The notes under the pieces are model-generated. The model was not told where the DNA came from and did not search any database. It was given only the letters and a program-made list of their open reading frames with translations. DNA of 64,000 nt, from assembly GCF_000208865.1 (NCBI RefSeq), contig NC_018394.1:4653797-4717796 (forward strand), in the 5' to 3' direction. Position 1 is the first letter of the stretch. Each line of letters starts with the position of its first letter. This DNA is from Neospora caninum Liverpool. Its lineage: Eukaryota > Apicomplexa > Conoidasida > Eucoccidiorida > Sarcocystidae. A program made the translations under genes and the position numbers. Shown piece after piece: positions 11,721 to 24,700 of this stretch.

Positions 11721-14700
11721 ATGGATATGTGGAGCACGGATGTCTGGGAGGAGGCCTTGCCTCCAGGCACACACCCTCCTGCTCGGCGAGCGTCGCTCCT
11801 CCATGGATCGCCCGCCGAAGTTGAAGACTTTGTGATTTCAGAGGTAGGAGAACTCCCTACGTTCGCTAGTCAAGACACAGCACTCGCTGCTCCTGCGCAT
11901 CTCTTTTTGGACTCCGGGACTTTCCACGCTCTCTTCCCTTCCATATCTTTGTCCTCGCTTTCCTCTCTCTGTGTCACTCATCTCTTCACAACTACCTCCG
12001 AACCTCTTCTCGCTATCTTTCTTCCAGCGCTTCTTTCAGGGTCTTCTCTTTACATGGTTTCGCTGCATATGAGGATCTGCGGCAACGCCGGCAAGCGTGG
12101 AATCCCTGAAACAAAAAGCTATGTGTGGAGGAACCTATGAACGCACACACAGAAACACACACACAGATGCACATACACACACAGAGAGAGAAAGTGCTCT
12201 GCAGCAGGCTGTGGAGGGACAGAGAGATAACGCGTTCGCTTCTCTTCTTCGTCTGCATTTTTGAGTGCTCGACACTTCTTTTTTTTCCGGTTGGTGCTTC
12301 TGATGAGCGGCCGGGGACCCGGGAGTATCTTCGCGTGGCCCGATCCGCCGCCCGCGCCGCCAGCTCGCCCCATACTGACTCTTCCTTTCGACTGCACTCG
12401 TGTGAGAAAACGGGCTAGGTGGAAACCGCGACAGCGCCGCACGTCTCCCTCCCTAGAGGAGGCGCTTGGGTCTCCTCGATGCGTTCGAGCACCCGTGTAT
12501 CGATGCCTAATTCGGTTTTTGCGTCTGCATGTGGTTTTGTGGTTCTGCCTGGTCGCGCAGAAAGCCGTTGCGCACCAGTGCGTGGATATGACGCCGGCGT
12601 ACTCCGTACACCTTCCGCCGGACCTGTCCTCTGAAACCGCCTCCTTCGCGTCTACGCCTCGGGCTTCTCCGTACGCGATGCGAGACGACTTTGCGGGCGG
12701 AGAGAAGCGCTTTTCTGGAAGCTCGCCGCCGTCTGCACTGACACGACACGTCGACAAGGTGCGCGCGGACTCCACCCTGGAGTTCACGGAGCAGCGGCGC
12801 GCCGTGCAGAAGCGGCGCCGCGAAGAGAAGAAGAAACAGCTGGCCCACAAGGAGGAACAGAAAGAGCAACAGTTCATGCAGTTCATTCGAGACAGATACA
12901 CACAACTCAACCGGGTGTGGCCGCCGCCAAGAGCGTGCGTCTTCATCATTGGCCGATGCGCAGAAAAGCAGGGAAAGAAAGGAACGCGCCAAGACATGCC
13001 ATGTACGCCCAAACAGAACGAAAAGTGTTTGACACGAAACAAACTCTCCCAACAGACGCCGAGCACCCCTATACCTATACTGCACATTCACATAAACATA
13101 TGCATATTTTGCGAGCGCACTCACGTGTGTGTGTATTCATACATGCATGTCTCTGCACCGGTCCCTGGCGATGCAACAAAACTCTTCATGCAAATGTGTG
13201 TGATGGGTCTGTCGCCTTGGGCGCTAGGCGTGTGTCGACAGTTGTGTGATGCTCTTGAGGGTGGAGAGGATATCGAGCAGTTTGCAGGCGTCGATGGACC
13301 CATCTAACTGCACGTAACAAATGCTTGCGGGCCTTCCCACGCGTAGACAAGAGAGTCGGGAAAGGCGGGGAGAGTAGGCGCTGACGGACTGCTGACCAGC
13401 CAGGAGTCAAAAAACTGAGTCATGAGCGCTTGACTTCCAGATCTCTCCGGCTTTGCAAAACGGTCTCCATTTGTCGCTCCGAATGCTGATGCAGCTGTGG
13501 ACCCCTACGCCCGCACACACGAGATGCATATCTAGGGTCTATCTATCTATCCATCTATCTATATGAATATTTGTAAGGCCCTGTATCTCCCTTCTCACAT
13601 CACGGTGAATATAACATATATATATATATATATATAGGTAGATTGCATAGCTGTGAAGATGTTGCATTGTGACCTGTTTTGCCCCGTGACGGTGTGTGTG
13701 CTCAGTGCTGGTGGATGGGGATCTCGAAGCTGCAGCGGAGTTTCACCGGGCACACTCTCTGTGTGATCTTCATCGCATGACGACGTCGCTGCACGTTCGC
13801 CGATCTGAGCCCGAGAAACCAGTTGCCAAGCCTTCGCCTCCTCGCGAGGAGAAGCAGAATACTTCTCGCCCAACTTCGACATTGCGCGTTTCTTTTGCAT
13901 CCAAACTCGAGACTCCTGCTCCGTCTCCGCCTCCCCCCGCGCCTGTACAGGCTACGCCTCCGCCTCCTCCCCCGCCTGTACAGGCTACGCCTCCGCCTCC
14001 GCCTCCGCCTCCTCCCCCGCCTGTACAGGCTACGTCTCCTCCTCCTCCTCTCACACCTGTACAGGCTACGCCTCCGCCTCCTCCCCCGCCTCCTCCCCCG
14101 CCTCCTCCCCCGCCTGTACAGGCTACGCCTCCTCCTCCTCCCCCGCCTGTACAGGCTACGTCTCCTCCTCCCCCCCCCCCTGTACAGGCGACGCCTCCGC
14201 CTCCAGTAGTGTCGCCGGATGCCGACAAGAAGAAGGAAGAGGAGAAGAAGGAAGAAAAGAAGGAAGAGAAGAAGGAAGAAGAGAAGAAGGAAGAAGAGAA
14301 GAAGGAAGAAGAGAAGAAGGAAGAGAAGAAGGAAGAGGAGAAGGAAGAGGAGAAGAAGGAAGATGGGAAGAAGGAAGATGGGAAGGAGGAAGACGGGAAG
14401 AAGGAAGAGGAGCAAAAGATTGAGAAAGTTGATATAACGCAAGACGAGACACAGGACAAACTAGCGGACCAGCTTGTTGCAGCAGAAAAGAATCAATCAC
14501 GAGATGACCAAGGAGGTATGATTGTGCAGACGGAGTTGATTTTGCCGGATGAGGAACAGAAAGTCATCAACGCTCAAGTCGAAAGATGGACAAAGTTGGT
14601 GATCTCCATCAGCCACACGGATCGCCTCTTCTTCAAGTTTGCCAGCTATTTTTCCAAGGGGTCACTCAAAGTTCGCCTCTATTGCATCGCCTTCTATGAC

Positions 14701-17700
14701 AACGAAGATCCCAACTATGTAGGGCTTCGAACAACACCGCCGATATGCGCGCACGTCTCGACTGCACACACATAGATCTGTTGATAGGTCTCCCTTTCGT
14801 TTTCGTCTCTCTCTCCCTACAGGCCTCTCTGACCTACCTCGTCTGCGGGTGTCTACCGGCTTTTGGCGGCCCCTATTTGCGCATTTCGACCGTCCTGCGT
14901 TTGTGCGCCGCTTCTTGGGCTTCGGCATGTGCGCCTGCTTTTCGTGTCGCGTCCGTCTGTGCGTTTTCCGCCGCTGAGGGGTTCCCCCCGTTTTCCTCAG
15001 CACTGTGTGGCATTCCTCTCGTTCTTCCCCCCTCCCAAGTCTGCTCTTGCCTTGCGGCGGTGTCCGCGGTCTCGACGTCCCTGAGCACATTTGCGTCTCC
15101 CTCGCTCTCTCTCGTCTCCGGCTGCCCTGTTTGGAAGCTCCTCGAGGTGGACGGTACACACCTCAGCTTTTGTCCCGCCCTTCTTGCGCTTGCGTATTCA
15201 GGTGTCTCTGCTGTCAGGACACCGCACGAAGCTCATGCGCCCTGAAGTTCAACCGGCGTATCCGAAAACGCGTATACGGTGCATATTTGATCAACAGGTA
15301 TGAGCACACACAGTTGCAGTTGAGACATACACGTGCATTCTCTGGTCACCTATATCTGTCTCTAATGTCGCGATATTGTTGGAAGTACATTCATCTGCGT
15401 GTGCGTGGCGGCGCGCCTGCGGTCCACACAAGAGGTATGCGCTCTGTGTTCAGCCAACGAAGGAGGCGAGAAAGTCGCTCCTCGGGAGAGATGAGAAACT
15501 CACGCCAGCCTCTGCTCAAGGCTGACCTACCTCCGGTTTCCAATTCATTCACGCCGGCAGTGAAGCACACAGGCATCGCGACGCGCATGAAAATACGCAT
15601 ATGCGTGTATATAAGTATAAATGCATATACGTGTTCCCATTCGGCGTCAAGTAGGCACACGAGCATTCATTATAGAAATGCATACACACGAATACACGCA
15701 TGCACGTGAATCCACATTTGTGTCCATGTATGTCCATGTGTCCATCTCCCTCTTTGGAGAGACATCTATGCATATTTTGGTGTCTTCTGTGCGGTGGTAA
15801 TGCCTTTGGGCGTTGTCCGTGAGAGGAAGACGCGCGTGTGCAATTGCTTTGTCCTGGCTGCAGCTGATTCTTCCCTTTGACGCCTCGTCGAAAGGGTTCC
15901 ACTTGGGCATCGTGGCGGTGATGGGGCAGAAGAAGAAGACAGGAGAAGGCGAATTTCGCCGCAAACTGATTGGCATGACAGAGTTGATCGACGCCCGCCG
16001 AGACAAAATTCGCGTGAGGTTCTTTTCCGAACTCCTGGATTGTTTCGTGAACCCTAGGGAGAGCCCCAGGGTCGGTCTCGCCTGGCGTCTCACCATCTTT
16101 GTCGGGCGTCTTCCAGAAGGGGTTGCCGACAGCTGGTAACGGCCGACGGGTGGTTCCTGCTCGCAGCGCGTGGGGCAGGGTCGGGGCCTAACCGGTAGGG
16201 GTGGGTAACGCTTCTTCGTTTCTGAGACTCTCGTGAGTTTCATAGTCTATTCGTTTTCTTGATCCCTACTTGCCTCCTTAGTTTCCTGTGCTCCCTCGGT
16301 CTGTGCGTGCCTCTCTGCAGCTCAGACGGACCGTTGCATGGGCGCTCTTCGTGCCCCAAGACCTCGTTGGCCATGTCGCCACGCCTCAGATCACGGGTTA
16401 GCCAGCCGGGAAAGAAGACATGGACAGCCCGGACTCACGAAGGAAACACGAAACATGCCGGCGAAACGAGACGCGGCAGTTGACTGGGAGAAGAAACACT
16501 CAACGCAAACGCACACGAGTTGAGTTCGATGCCCATAGACACCTCTCTGAATACGCAGACACGGCTGATGGCGATGCCTCCGTTGCCGAGATGCACACCC
16601 CTCGCCGCCGTACCTTTTCCCGCTCACGCATTTGGAAAGAAGCCGTACCGTTCGGAGCGTGCACACTGATATCCACTGTTTCGACTCTGCATGTCGGTGT
16701 ATACATCCTATATATATATATATATATGTATATATATGTATATGGTCTGCTCAGGTGTGGCTACGCGCTTGCACATCTGTGGCTGTGTCGCTTTTTTGCT
16801 GAACGCCCGGCACTGACTCCTATGATCGACGTCGGCCTCTGACGAGTTTCCCGTCAAGTGCGACCGAGAAGCGGAAGCCTGGTCTCGCGCGTCTCCGAGA
16901 GCGACACATGTGCGCCTGGGGTCTTGCTCTCCAGAGTGTCCCAGTCTCGTGCCCGGCTGCATACGTTTTTCGTTCTTCCTGAGGTGTCCGCGCGTTTCGC
17001 GTGTCGCGTTTCTTTCCTTTCCCCAGGAGAGCTTTTTTTCAGTGCGGAAGGCTTCGAGGGAGACGACGGACCAGCGTTGCCGAAAGAGGACGTCCTGAGG
17101 TGAGCTGCACTACCTGCGTTTGTGTCTTACTGCGGCGACGTTTGGATGTTCCCTCTCGATTCGTAGCCTCTGTCTGTAGCGTTTTGAGCTCCTTCGAAAA
17201 TTCGTCCCCTTCGCCTCCCCCCCCCCCGCCCCCCGCCCCCTGCTCTTGTGTTTTCCTTTTCCTTTCTCTCGGCGTTTCGATTCGCGCGGGAACCCGACTC
17301 GCGGGTGTCCTCCCACCGCGTGTATGCAACGTTTTCGCCTGCCTGTTTGGGTTTCGTCTGGTTCCAAGGTTCGTGCCTCTGTGCGAGGCGTGCTTGTCTC
17401 TCAGAGCCTCGTTCGACTTTGGGGCGGAGGACCGCAAGCAGGCGAAGATGCTCGCGAAGGCGGAAAGGGTGAGACGAGGCGTGGCGAAACCGGCGCCCGA
17501 GAAGCCCATGGGCTTCTTCCAGCGGCTCTTTGGCGGCCAGCGTCAGAAGGACGCGCAGCCGCAGACGCCGGAGCCGGTGGCCTACTCCGCGTTCCTCAAG
17601 ACCTCGCTCGGGAAGATTCCGTTGCCTCCGGCTCACAAGCCTGAGTTCCTCAACGTGCTCAGTGACGCCCCGCGGCCCGACGACGCGACTGAGGGGGAGC

Positions 17701-19052
17701 CGGAAGTGCTGCGCATCGTTCGGAATAGAATGGAGGTGCAAAGCATCATCGTGACGAAGACAGCGGGACGGCGGGCGGAGGGGGGCGACGCGGAGAAGTC
17801 GAAAGCCGGCGACGGCGGGGGTGCGCGGTCCTCCACGCGATCGGCGGGCGCTCACGGGAGCTCTCACAGCGACAAGCCGCGGCGCGTGCACACCTCGTCT
17901 GCTTCCAGGTCCACCGCGACATCGGAGAGAACCGACCGAAGCCACAGGAGCGAAGTGCAGGCGAAAGACGCGCACCTCCGTGTGGACAGAAGTGCTCGAG
18001 GCGATTCGCGTGCGTCGCCGAGGAAGAGCCCGTCTGCGAGTGAGAGAGACGCGAAGGCTGGTGCGAAAGACACTCAGAAAACGGCGTCCGGAGGAAAGAT
18101 GCCGCCAAGCCCCCGAGGCAGAACAAAGGACTCGGGACAGCCGATCCCCCCCTCACGGTCGCGCGTGGACGCGACTCCGCGCTCCACGGCAGAGACACGT
18201 GCGCAGCAAGGAAAGGCAGGCCCCGGCGCCGACACGAAAGCCACGGCGCCAGACAGCAAGCAAGGAACCGGAAAAGCTTCGGCGCCTCCGGGGAAACAAT
18301 CCAGCGCACAGCGGAGCGCCTCTCCAGCGGGGCAACAAGCAACCCAGAGCGCTGTCTTGCCTGCAAAGAAGGCGGATCCTAAAGCGGCGGCTTCGCCTGC
18401 AAAGAAGGCGGATCCTAAAGCGGCGGCTTCGCCTGCAAAGAAGGCGGATCCTAAAGCGGCGGCTTCGCCTGCAAAGAAGGCGGATCCTAAAGCGGCGGCT
18501 TCGCCTGCAAAGAAGGCGGATCCTAAAGCGGCGGCTTCGCCTGCAAAGAACGCAGATCCTAAAGCGGCGGCTTCGCCTGCAAAGAAGGCAGACCCCAAGG
18601 CGGCGGCTTCGCCTGCGAAGAAGGCAAGCCAAAATGCCCCAGCGTCTGAGAAGGCCGCGAGCAAGCAGAGAACCGCTTCTCCCGCAGGGAAACCAGCGAA
18701 CCCGACTGCAGCGCCGGGTGGGAAGCAAGCTGTGACGAAGTCGGCGGCTTTGGGGAAAGTGAGCGAGACAAAAGTGACGGGTCCACCACCCGTGAAGAAG
18801 GTCACAGGAGCCTCTCCGCAACAGAAAGCCGCAGGGGGAACTGCCAAGGGCCCTGCGAAAGCTACAAAGACCAGCGCCGGGAAGGACGCCGGGCCGCCAC
18901 AAAAAGACGCAACGGGGGCGAAGCCCGCTGAACAAGGGAAGACGGCCAAGCCAGGCAAACCGGCAGAGACGAAGGCTCCAGCGAAAAAGGAAGCGGCTGC
19001 GGCACCGACAGTCAAAAAGGCTGCCCCCGCCGCACCGCCAAAGAAGGCGTGA
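11721..19052 (+). CDS. Large repeat-rich protein of unknown function, about eight exons
   Basis: Proposed exons: 11721-11843, 12561-12914, 13441-13462 (22-base micro-exon, tentative), 13706-14718, 15864-16013, 16321-16396, 17027-17099, 17405-19052. With the micro-exon every junction is in phase, giving about 1152 residues. I recognise no named family. Residues 42-159 are charged with a Lys/Arg/Glu-rich helical end. About 236-336 is a proline tract with repeated PVQAT. About 339-404 is almost only Lys and Glu. About 438-604 is the most ordered part, with alternating hydrophobic residues (KLVISISH, GFHLGIVAVMG, GHVATPQITGELFFS) split over four exons. Residues 923-1010 carry 12-residue AKKADPKAAASP repeats, and the C-terminus is Lys/Ala/Pro-rich and strongly basic. 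The ordered part could be a C2-like beta domain, but that is only a guess. Splitting it into two genes near 13.3-13.7 kb remains possible. Confidence 0.65.
13616..13636. repeat. (TA)n microsatellite in intron
   Basis: An alternating TA run of about 20 bases just upstream of the exon that begins at 13706. Confidence 0.75.
13941..14201 (+). repeat. Imperfect coding repeat PVQAT plus polyproline
   Basis: The words CCTGTACAGGCTACG and runs of CCT/CCG triplets recur about eight times at variable spacing, encoding PVQAT separated by 4-14 prolines. The repeat lies inside the fourth exon of the 11721-19052 gene and is immediately followed by a Lys/Glu tract at about 14221-14420. Confidence 0.85.
16709..16743. 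repeat. (TA)n microsatellite in intron
   Basis: A TA run interrupted by TATG units, inside the 630-base intron between the exons ending 16396 and starting 17027. Confidence 0.75.
18361..18624 (+). repeat. 36-bp coding minisatellite (AKKADPKAAASP)
   Basis: About seven tandem 36-base units in frame with the last exon of the 11721-19052 gene. The first five copies are identical or nearly so at the DNA level and the last two have diverged (GCAGAT and CAGACCCCAAG variants), which suggests recent expansion. It encodes a basic Lys/Ala/Pro repeat. Confidence 0.9.
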
Positions 19053-20040
19053 AGAGATCTGGACAGAATCTGGCCAGGGACATTCCCGCGCCCTGGGGGC
19101 ACAGATGCACGTAGAGATACCCGTCTACGTATAAATCACGCCTGGAGATATATTTGAAAACATCTATGGATATGCTTGTAGGAGCAGAGGGTTGTGTGCG
19201 TATCTGCGTCGATTTGCATAGATTTGACAAGAAATGAATGAACCGCATTTGTTCACACAGCCCGCGATGTGACGGCAGGACTCGGCGGGAGACTGCTCGG
19301 AGAGTGCGGACGTGTACGCGTGAGACGCGAGCAGCGCGCTCCGACTCCCTCTCCTCCCTCTCTCGTAGTCGAAGCGCCCAGAGGGCCGTCCACGTTTTTG
19401 CGGAGGAGTCGACTGTGAGCCTCTCGAGCCCTTGCACATGCAACTTTGGGCATGTATCCCTTGATACAGAAGCAGCGGCTGGTACACATTCGTAACCTGA
19501 TTCGCGCGCATGCACGGGATGCGAATCGAGGTTGCAGCTGAGTTTCGTTGCAGGGAAACCTGAGTTTAGTTTTGGTAATCCTAATTGCCTGAGCAGCGGC
19601 CGTTCATTTTGTGCGCACATGCACAGGTCGACACTCGCACGCCTCTCTGTGCAGAGACCCATCTGCCGTCACTCCTGTGGAAGGGAGAAAACCCGGAAGT
19701 GATGTCTTTGCAGTTCCCGTTCTTCCGCTGAATGCAGGGGCGAAGACGCCAAAACGTTTTTTCAAGCGATTCTGAAACACACCCGTTCTCGACGCGAGTG
19801 TGCCCAACCTAAGAGCAAAACCCGTGGCCGTGTCTTCCGGAGGAGAGCTGAGTCCGCTTGTGCATGCACATAAACACACAGAGGCAGCGCTGATAGATCT
19901 TGCCGGAGATCCACAGCTCGATAGAGATACATCTACACCTAGATCTAGAGAGAGAGAAATCAAGAGTAGATAGCTCTGCTGAGAGGTAAAAATAGCGGGA
20001 GATATGTAGAGAGACGCAGATATACATTCATATGTATACA

Positions 20041-20064
20041 TATATATATATATATATATATATA
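20041..20064. repeat. (TA)n microsatellite
   Basis: An alternating TA run of about 24 bases in the spacer between two convergent genes. Confidence 0.8.
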
Positions 20065-21265
20065 ATGTATATTGATGTGCCCATATGGACCTATGTGGAA
20101 AGTAGATGTCGGTGCATAGAAATGTGTGTTAAGTGCACCTTTGTTCTCATACGCTTGTGCGGCTGTATTTTCTTGCACACAACGGTAGAGAGAAGAGAGG
20201 GTCGTGTAGCTCGTACTTGCTACAGGTGTATTCGCATGTGTGAGCGGGCGTGTCGTTCCGCGTCTCCTCTCGCATTTCCACGATTTTTTCTGTATACGTA
20301 AACGGGAGTGTCGCGTACGCCCCTTATGACGGTGGAGCAAGCACTCCACAACCGAGAGAAAGAAAACCAGCGACAGATAGGGACAAGAGGGAGAGGTGTC
20401 GAGATACTCACAGACCCAATCCCAAAGACCCAGAGACGGTGAGAGATCTTCCAGTTCTGGGCTCTGCTAAAGAAAGCTTCATTTCACCACGCCCGGTCAC
20501 GTTTTTCTTCTTTTTGCCTGCACAAGAGGCATAAGGCACCTAGCATCAGCGGGCCTTCTTTTTCTCCCCCCCCCCCCCCTTCCCGGCACTTTTCCTCACT
20601 CCACCAGAGCTCAAACGCCCCACTGTATCAACATTCCGTTCTCGTTTTTAGATGCAAGTTCACACAAACCGATACGCGAAAACAGGGTTCCCGATGGAAA
20701 AGCACGCACACGAATACAAAGGTTCATGCGTGCTGGCGTCGCCACGTCTTTCTGTACAAACGCAGGAATTTCTATACACCTGTGTGCATCTAAAGGGGGA
20801 GCAAGTGCGGGCGGCAACAGTTGGGACCAGTTCGCCTCTGACGAACGCGAGAAAAAAACATTTCAACTGCATGCAAACGCTGTCGGCCGGGCGTACTCCT
20901 CTTTCTTCGCCCCTTGGTGTTTTTGGGAGCAGCGAACGCGCGCATGAAAAATGTCTTCCATGCGGCCGAAACGAAACACACTGCGGCACAAGAAAACCCC
21001 CGCAGAAAGCCGGCAGGAGCCTCAGCGGAAAAGAAAAACCAGACGGAAACCGAAATTTTCTGGCCAGTATCCCCCCTGCGGCGACGGTAACAGAGAGCAC
21101 GTCGACCGTTTACAAATACGCCGCTCGCCTTTCTCGAACATCGAAGCACCACATATCTAAAGAGTAGATTTATATACAGGAACATGCACCTCTATATAAA
21201 GACGAATCCACATAAAACACACCCACATTCCTATGCACATATACACTCGGGTATATGTAATCGTA

Positions 21266-21268
<3 letters not shown>

Positions 21269-21296
<28 letters not shown>
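21269..21296. repeat. (TA)n microsatellite
   Basis: An alternating TA run of about 28 bases flanked by TGCAT words on both sides. Confidence 0.8.
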
Positions 21297-21299
<3 letters not shown>

Positions 21300-21650
21300 T
21301 CGATAAGAGAATGGCCCCAGTGTGTTTCTTTGGGCACCAGAAAATGTGTGATCCTGAGGAACGAAGCAAGGAAAGAGAAACCCCTTCGTTTGACTTCCTC
21401 GCATCTACCACAAAACGCCGACAACCGATCGCTCTAAAGCACAATCAGAGAACAGCTCTTCGCACGCGTCTCGCGCCTGTCTCTGTTCTCTAGCCGTACA
21501 AACAAATATATATGAAATGAACACATGTATGTGCATGTACAAGTTAGAGTCCGGCATCTCCGCGTTCCCGCAACGAATATACTCTTATACGCATCTGTTG
21601 AATCGATCCGCCTTCCTTTATCTGCACATGCATATGCACATTCGATACGC

Positions 21651-21669
21651 GGGGGGGGGGGGGGGGGGG
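21651..21669. repeat. Poly-G run
   Basis: About 19 consecutive G residues on the plus strand, roughly 100 bases downstream of the TPT1-family stop codon. Confidence 0.8.
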
Positions 21670-21762
21670 TTGCGCACGAACGCGCACAAGCTCGTTGCTG
21701 TTCCTTCGCTGCTATCCTCCACAGCCTCTTCCATTTCGTTCTTTGCCGCGTCTCTGCCTCTC

Positions 21763-24700
21763 TCAGTCCCTTTCTCTGGAGGCATCCCCGGATCCTCCAA
21801 GGGCGGGCGCGCTCTCCGCGCATGATCGATCGCCTGACAACTGGTTGATGGCCAAGTGCTTCGCGTAGATCGACTTCCGGTGCTCTTCCAACATCTCGGG
21901 AGGCAGACGATCGAAGAAACGAGGTGTGAAGTCGCGACCGTCTTCAAACAGAGAGACGTCCCACTTCAGATGAACGGCGCGCTTAAAATACCGCTGAAAA
22001 AGCATTCCACCCACAGCCGAATACGCACACACATACATATATACGTGCAGATGGAGAGAGCACCACCCGACGCATAGATATCTGCGCCCGCGTGCACGCC
22101 GTCGTTGCCGGCAGGCGAGTCTGAGACCGACATAAATGCCTAGATATACACACTTGGCTAGAGACGCCACTGGGGAAGGCGTAGGCATGTGCTCATTTGC
22201 CCACACGTTCGACTTTCGGCGATAAGGCCCTCTTTGACCTATAATACATATATACATGTATACCTATATATATATATATAAACAGAAAAAGATAAATGGG
22301 GCAACAACGCGAGGCTGCGCGTTTGGGTCGGTGTGTCGCTCGATACCGTATTTTTAGACACCGGTACGTCAGTCTGTTTCGCCGTTTCAACTTCTGCGCG
22401 TCCCAAAGAATTTCTCTGCGTGCGTGAACCCAGATCCGCACGCCGAGAGTTACATGTACATACACCCAGGGCCGCGCACGTCAATGCCTGTCGCCAGTCC
22501 CTGCACACTCCACCGTTTTTCTCCACTTGGTTTGCACAAGGATCGACTTACTGGCGCCAGTTTGCCGCGAATGCCCTCCGTGAGAATGACGTTGTTGTTC
22601 GAGACGTAGAATTTAACGCCTTCCTTCATGGCGAGTGCGACGTTCACGTAAATAGCCACGTCGCTGGAACGGCGCATGCCGCTTACCACTCCGCACTCAG
22701 ACGGCAAACCAGGAGCGAAGTCTGAAGGAGGCACGCGCGAACGCAGCGGTTGGGGACGACCCCGAAAAGAGGTTAACGAAGGCCATAGGGAACAGAGCGG
22801 AAGAAATGGGAGGCGCACGACGGGACAGCGAGCGATGCGGGCCGCGGCAGAACGCGTGCCGAACTGCAAAACGCCTAGAGGAGTGAAGAGAACGAGGAAG
22901 GGACGAAAATCCAAAAGAGAGCAAGCGATAGTCGTGAGGAACGGCCGCGTATGTGAGGTGAGGTTGGGCGTAGAGGAGTAGCGAGAATGGACAGACGTAC
23001 ACAAGCTGGAAACAAAGGACTCCTTAGCCCTGTAATTATTTGGAGTACAAAGGTCATTGCAACTAAAAAACCAAAGTTACAAGATGAATTTAGATTTAGA
23101 GCACGGACACGCTGAGAGGTTCCGGAGTTCTCCAGGCACCTCAAGCCTCGCGCCTCTTTGGGGAAAGCCTCGGCGGCGCCACACAGTCTTTTGCGGTCCC
23201 TCCGTCGACCTACGTATGTGGTTTCGATGCATGCGACTCAAACCCAGCGTCCGGATGGCCAACCAGTTCTTCATGAACGTCCCGTGAACGCACTTTCGCA
23301 GCTCAGCGGCGTCGTGGATTCGCCGCAGGAGGAGATCGCTCGAGACTTCCCGAATGGTGTGGCCTTGCGTGGCCCGCAGCAGCCAGCGATCGCTGATAAG
23401 CTCTGGAGCCGCGGAAGAGGGGAACGGCGGCTCACAGCGAGCGCGTTCGTGGCTGTCCGACTCTGATGACCTCCGCGCCGTCCCCGCTGCCCAGCATCCC
23501 AGGATGGAAAGAAGCGATTTCTCGCCCGGGGCAGAATCTGGGGCTGCTTTCGGCGTTGAGGGATAGGTACGAGGAAGGCGCGAAAAAGAAGAAGTCGAGT
23601 CTCGATGGCCTCTCTCTTCCTCGTGTCCTCTGCCTTGGTTGTGTTCTGCCTCCGCGCCTGCTTCTCTCTGTGCAGCCGCCTTCTCCGCCCCGCGAGGCGT
23701 GCGCGAGGCAGGCATGTCCGAAACGTTACCACTGGCAGCCTGACCTCGAGGCGTTTTATCTGGAAACTGCGAGTGTCGCTCTGCGTCGCCGACGCATGCA
23801 TCCGAAGTCTCTCCGACGCGGTCCGGCTCTGTGGGGTCGTAGCAGACCTCGTACCTTCGCTTGAAATTCGAGGCGACAACCTGAAAACAAAGGCGCATTC
23901 GGAGGACAGCGAGATGAGTCGGAGAACCTACCGAGAAGAGCGCGGAGCCGACTCAGGACTCAAGGCGAGACGAGGCACGCCCAAAGACTCTTTCCCCGTC
24001 TCACTCCATTCTCTGTGTCCCCCGCTCGCACGCACCAGATAGATTTCTTCCCACGAGACGCTCTTCATGCAGTCGAGCTCCAGCAGCTGGCGGATCCTCA
24101 CGTAGCCGTCTTCTCGCATCGGGAGCTTGAAGAGAGGGGCGCCGTGCCTGAGAATGAAATTGAGTTTCTTGATGAGCAAGTAACTCCTTCGTTCAAACGG
24201 GACGCGCTCGCCGTCCGACGCGACAGAGGACACAGACAACCGTGGGATGGGCGCTTCTCTTCCTCCTCGCGGGCGCGGCGCCACGTCCGAACCGCCTGAC
24301 AGGCTCCTGGCGGCTGAGAAGCACACCGGACCCGTCGAAGACGAAGCAGCCGACGACGGAGCAGCCGACGGCGAGTGTCCCTCCGCCTGGCCGCCCTCGG
24401 AGGCGTCGCTTCTCTTTGGCGTCCTCGGGTGAGCCCCCAGAAGGCCGGCGAGGGCCTGAGCAGACGGAAGCGCAGCCGCAAGCGGCGGGAGACGATCGCC
24501 TCCGCCGCAGGCAGCGGCTCTGGACTGCGGTGTCTCTCCACAACGCGAAGGCACTGGCTTCCAACTCGCGGACGCGTACGCTCTTTCCCAGTTTCCCTGG
24601 TGCTCGCCCTCGCGTTTGGCGTCTCTGTCACTCCTTTCCTCTCGGGTCTGAGCGGGACGGGCGGCCTTCCGCGGGGTCACGTGGACCTCCCCGCTCGCCG

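Larger units (their letters stand above)
19053..21762. other. Intergenic region between convergent genes
   Basis: This spacer lies between the 3' ends of the repeat-rich gene (+) and the TPT1-family gene (-). No coding exon is supported. It holds TA microsatellites at 20041-20064 and 21269-21296, a C-run at about 20566-20578 and a G-run at about 21651-21669. The 3' untranslated regions of both genes must lie here. Confidence 0.45.

Noticed and set aside
12915..13307. Read-through of the second exon of the repeat-rich gene to a stop at 13307
   Set aside because: The read-through crosses typical intron sequence (ACATATGCATA, GTGTGTGTATT) and a donor at 12915. It remains possible as the end of a separate gene but is less consistent with downstream exons.
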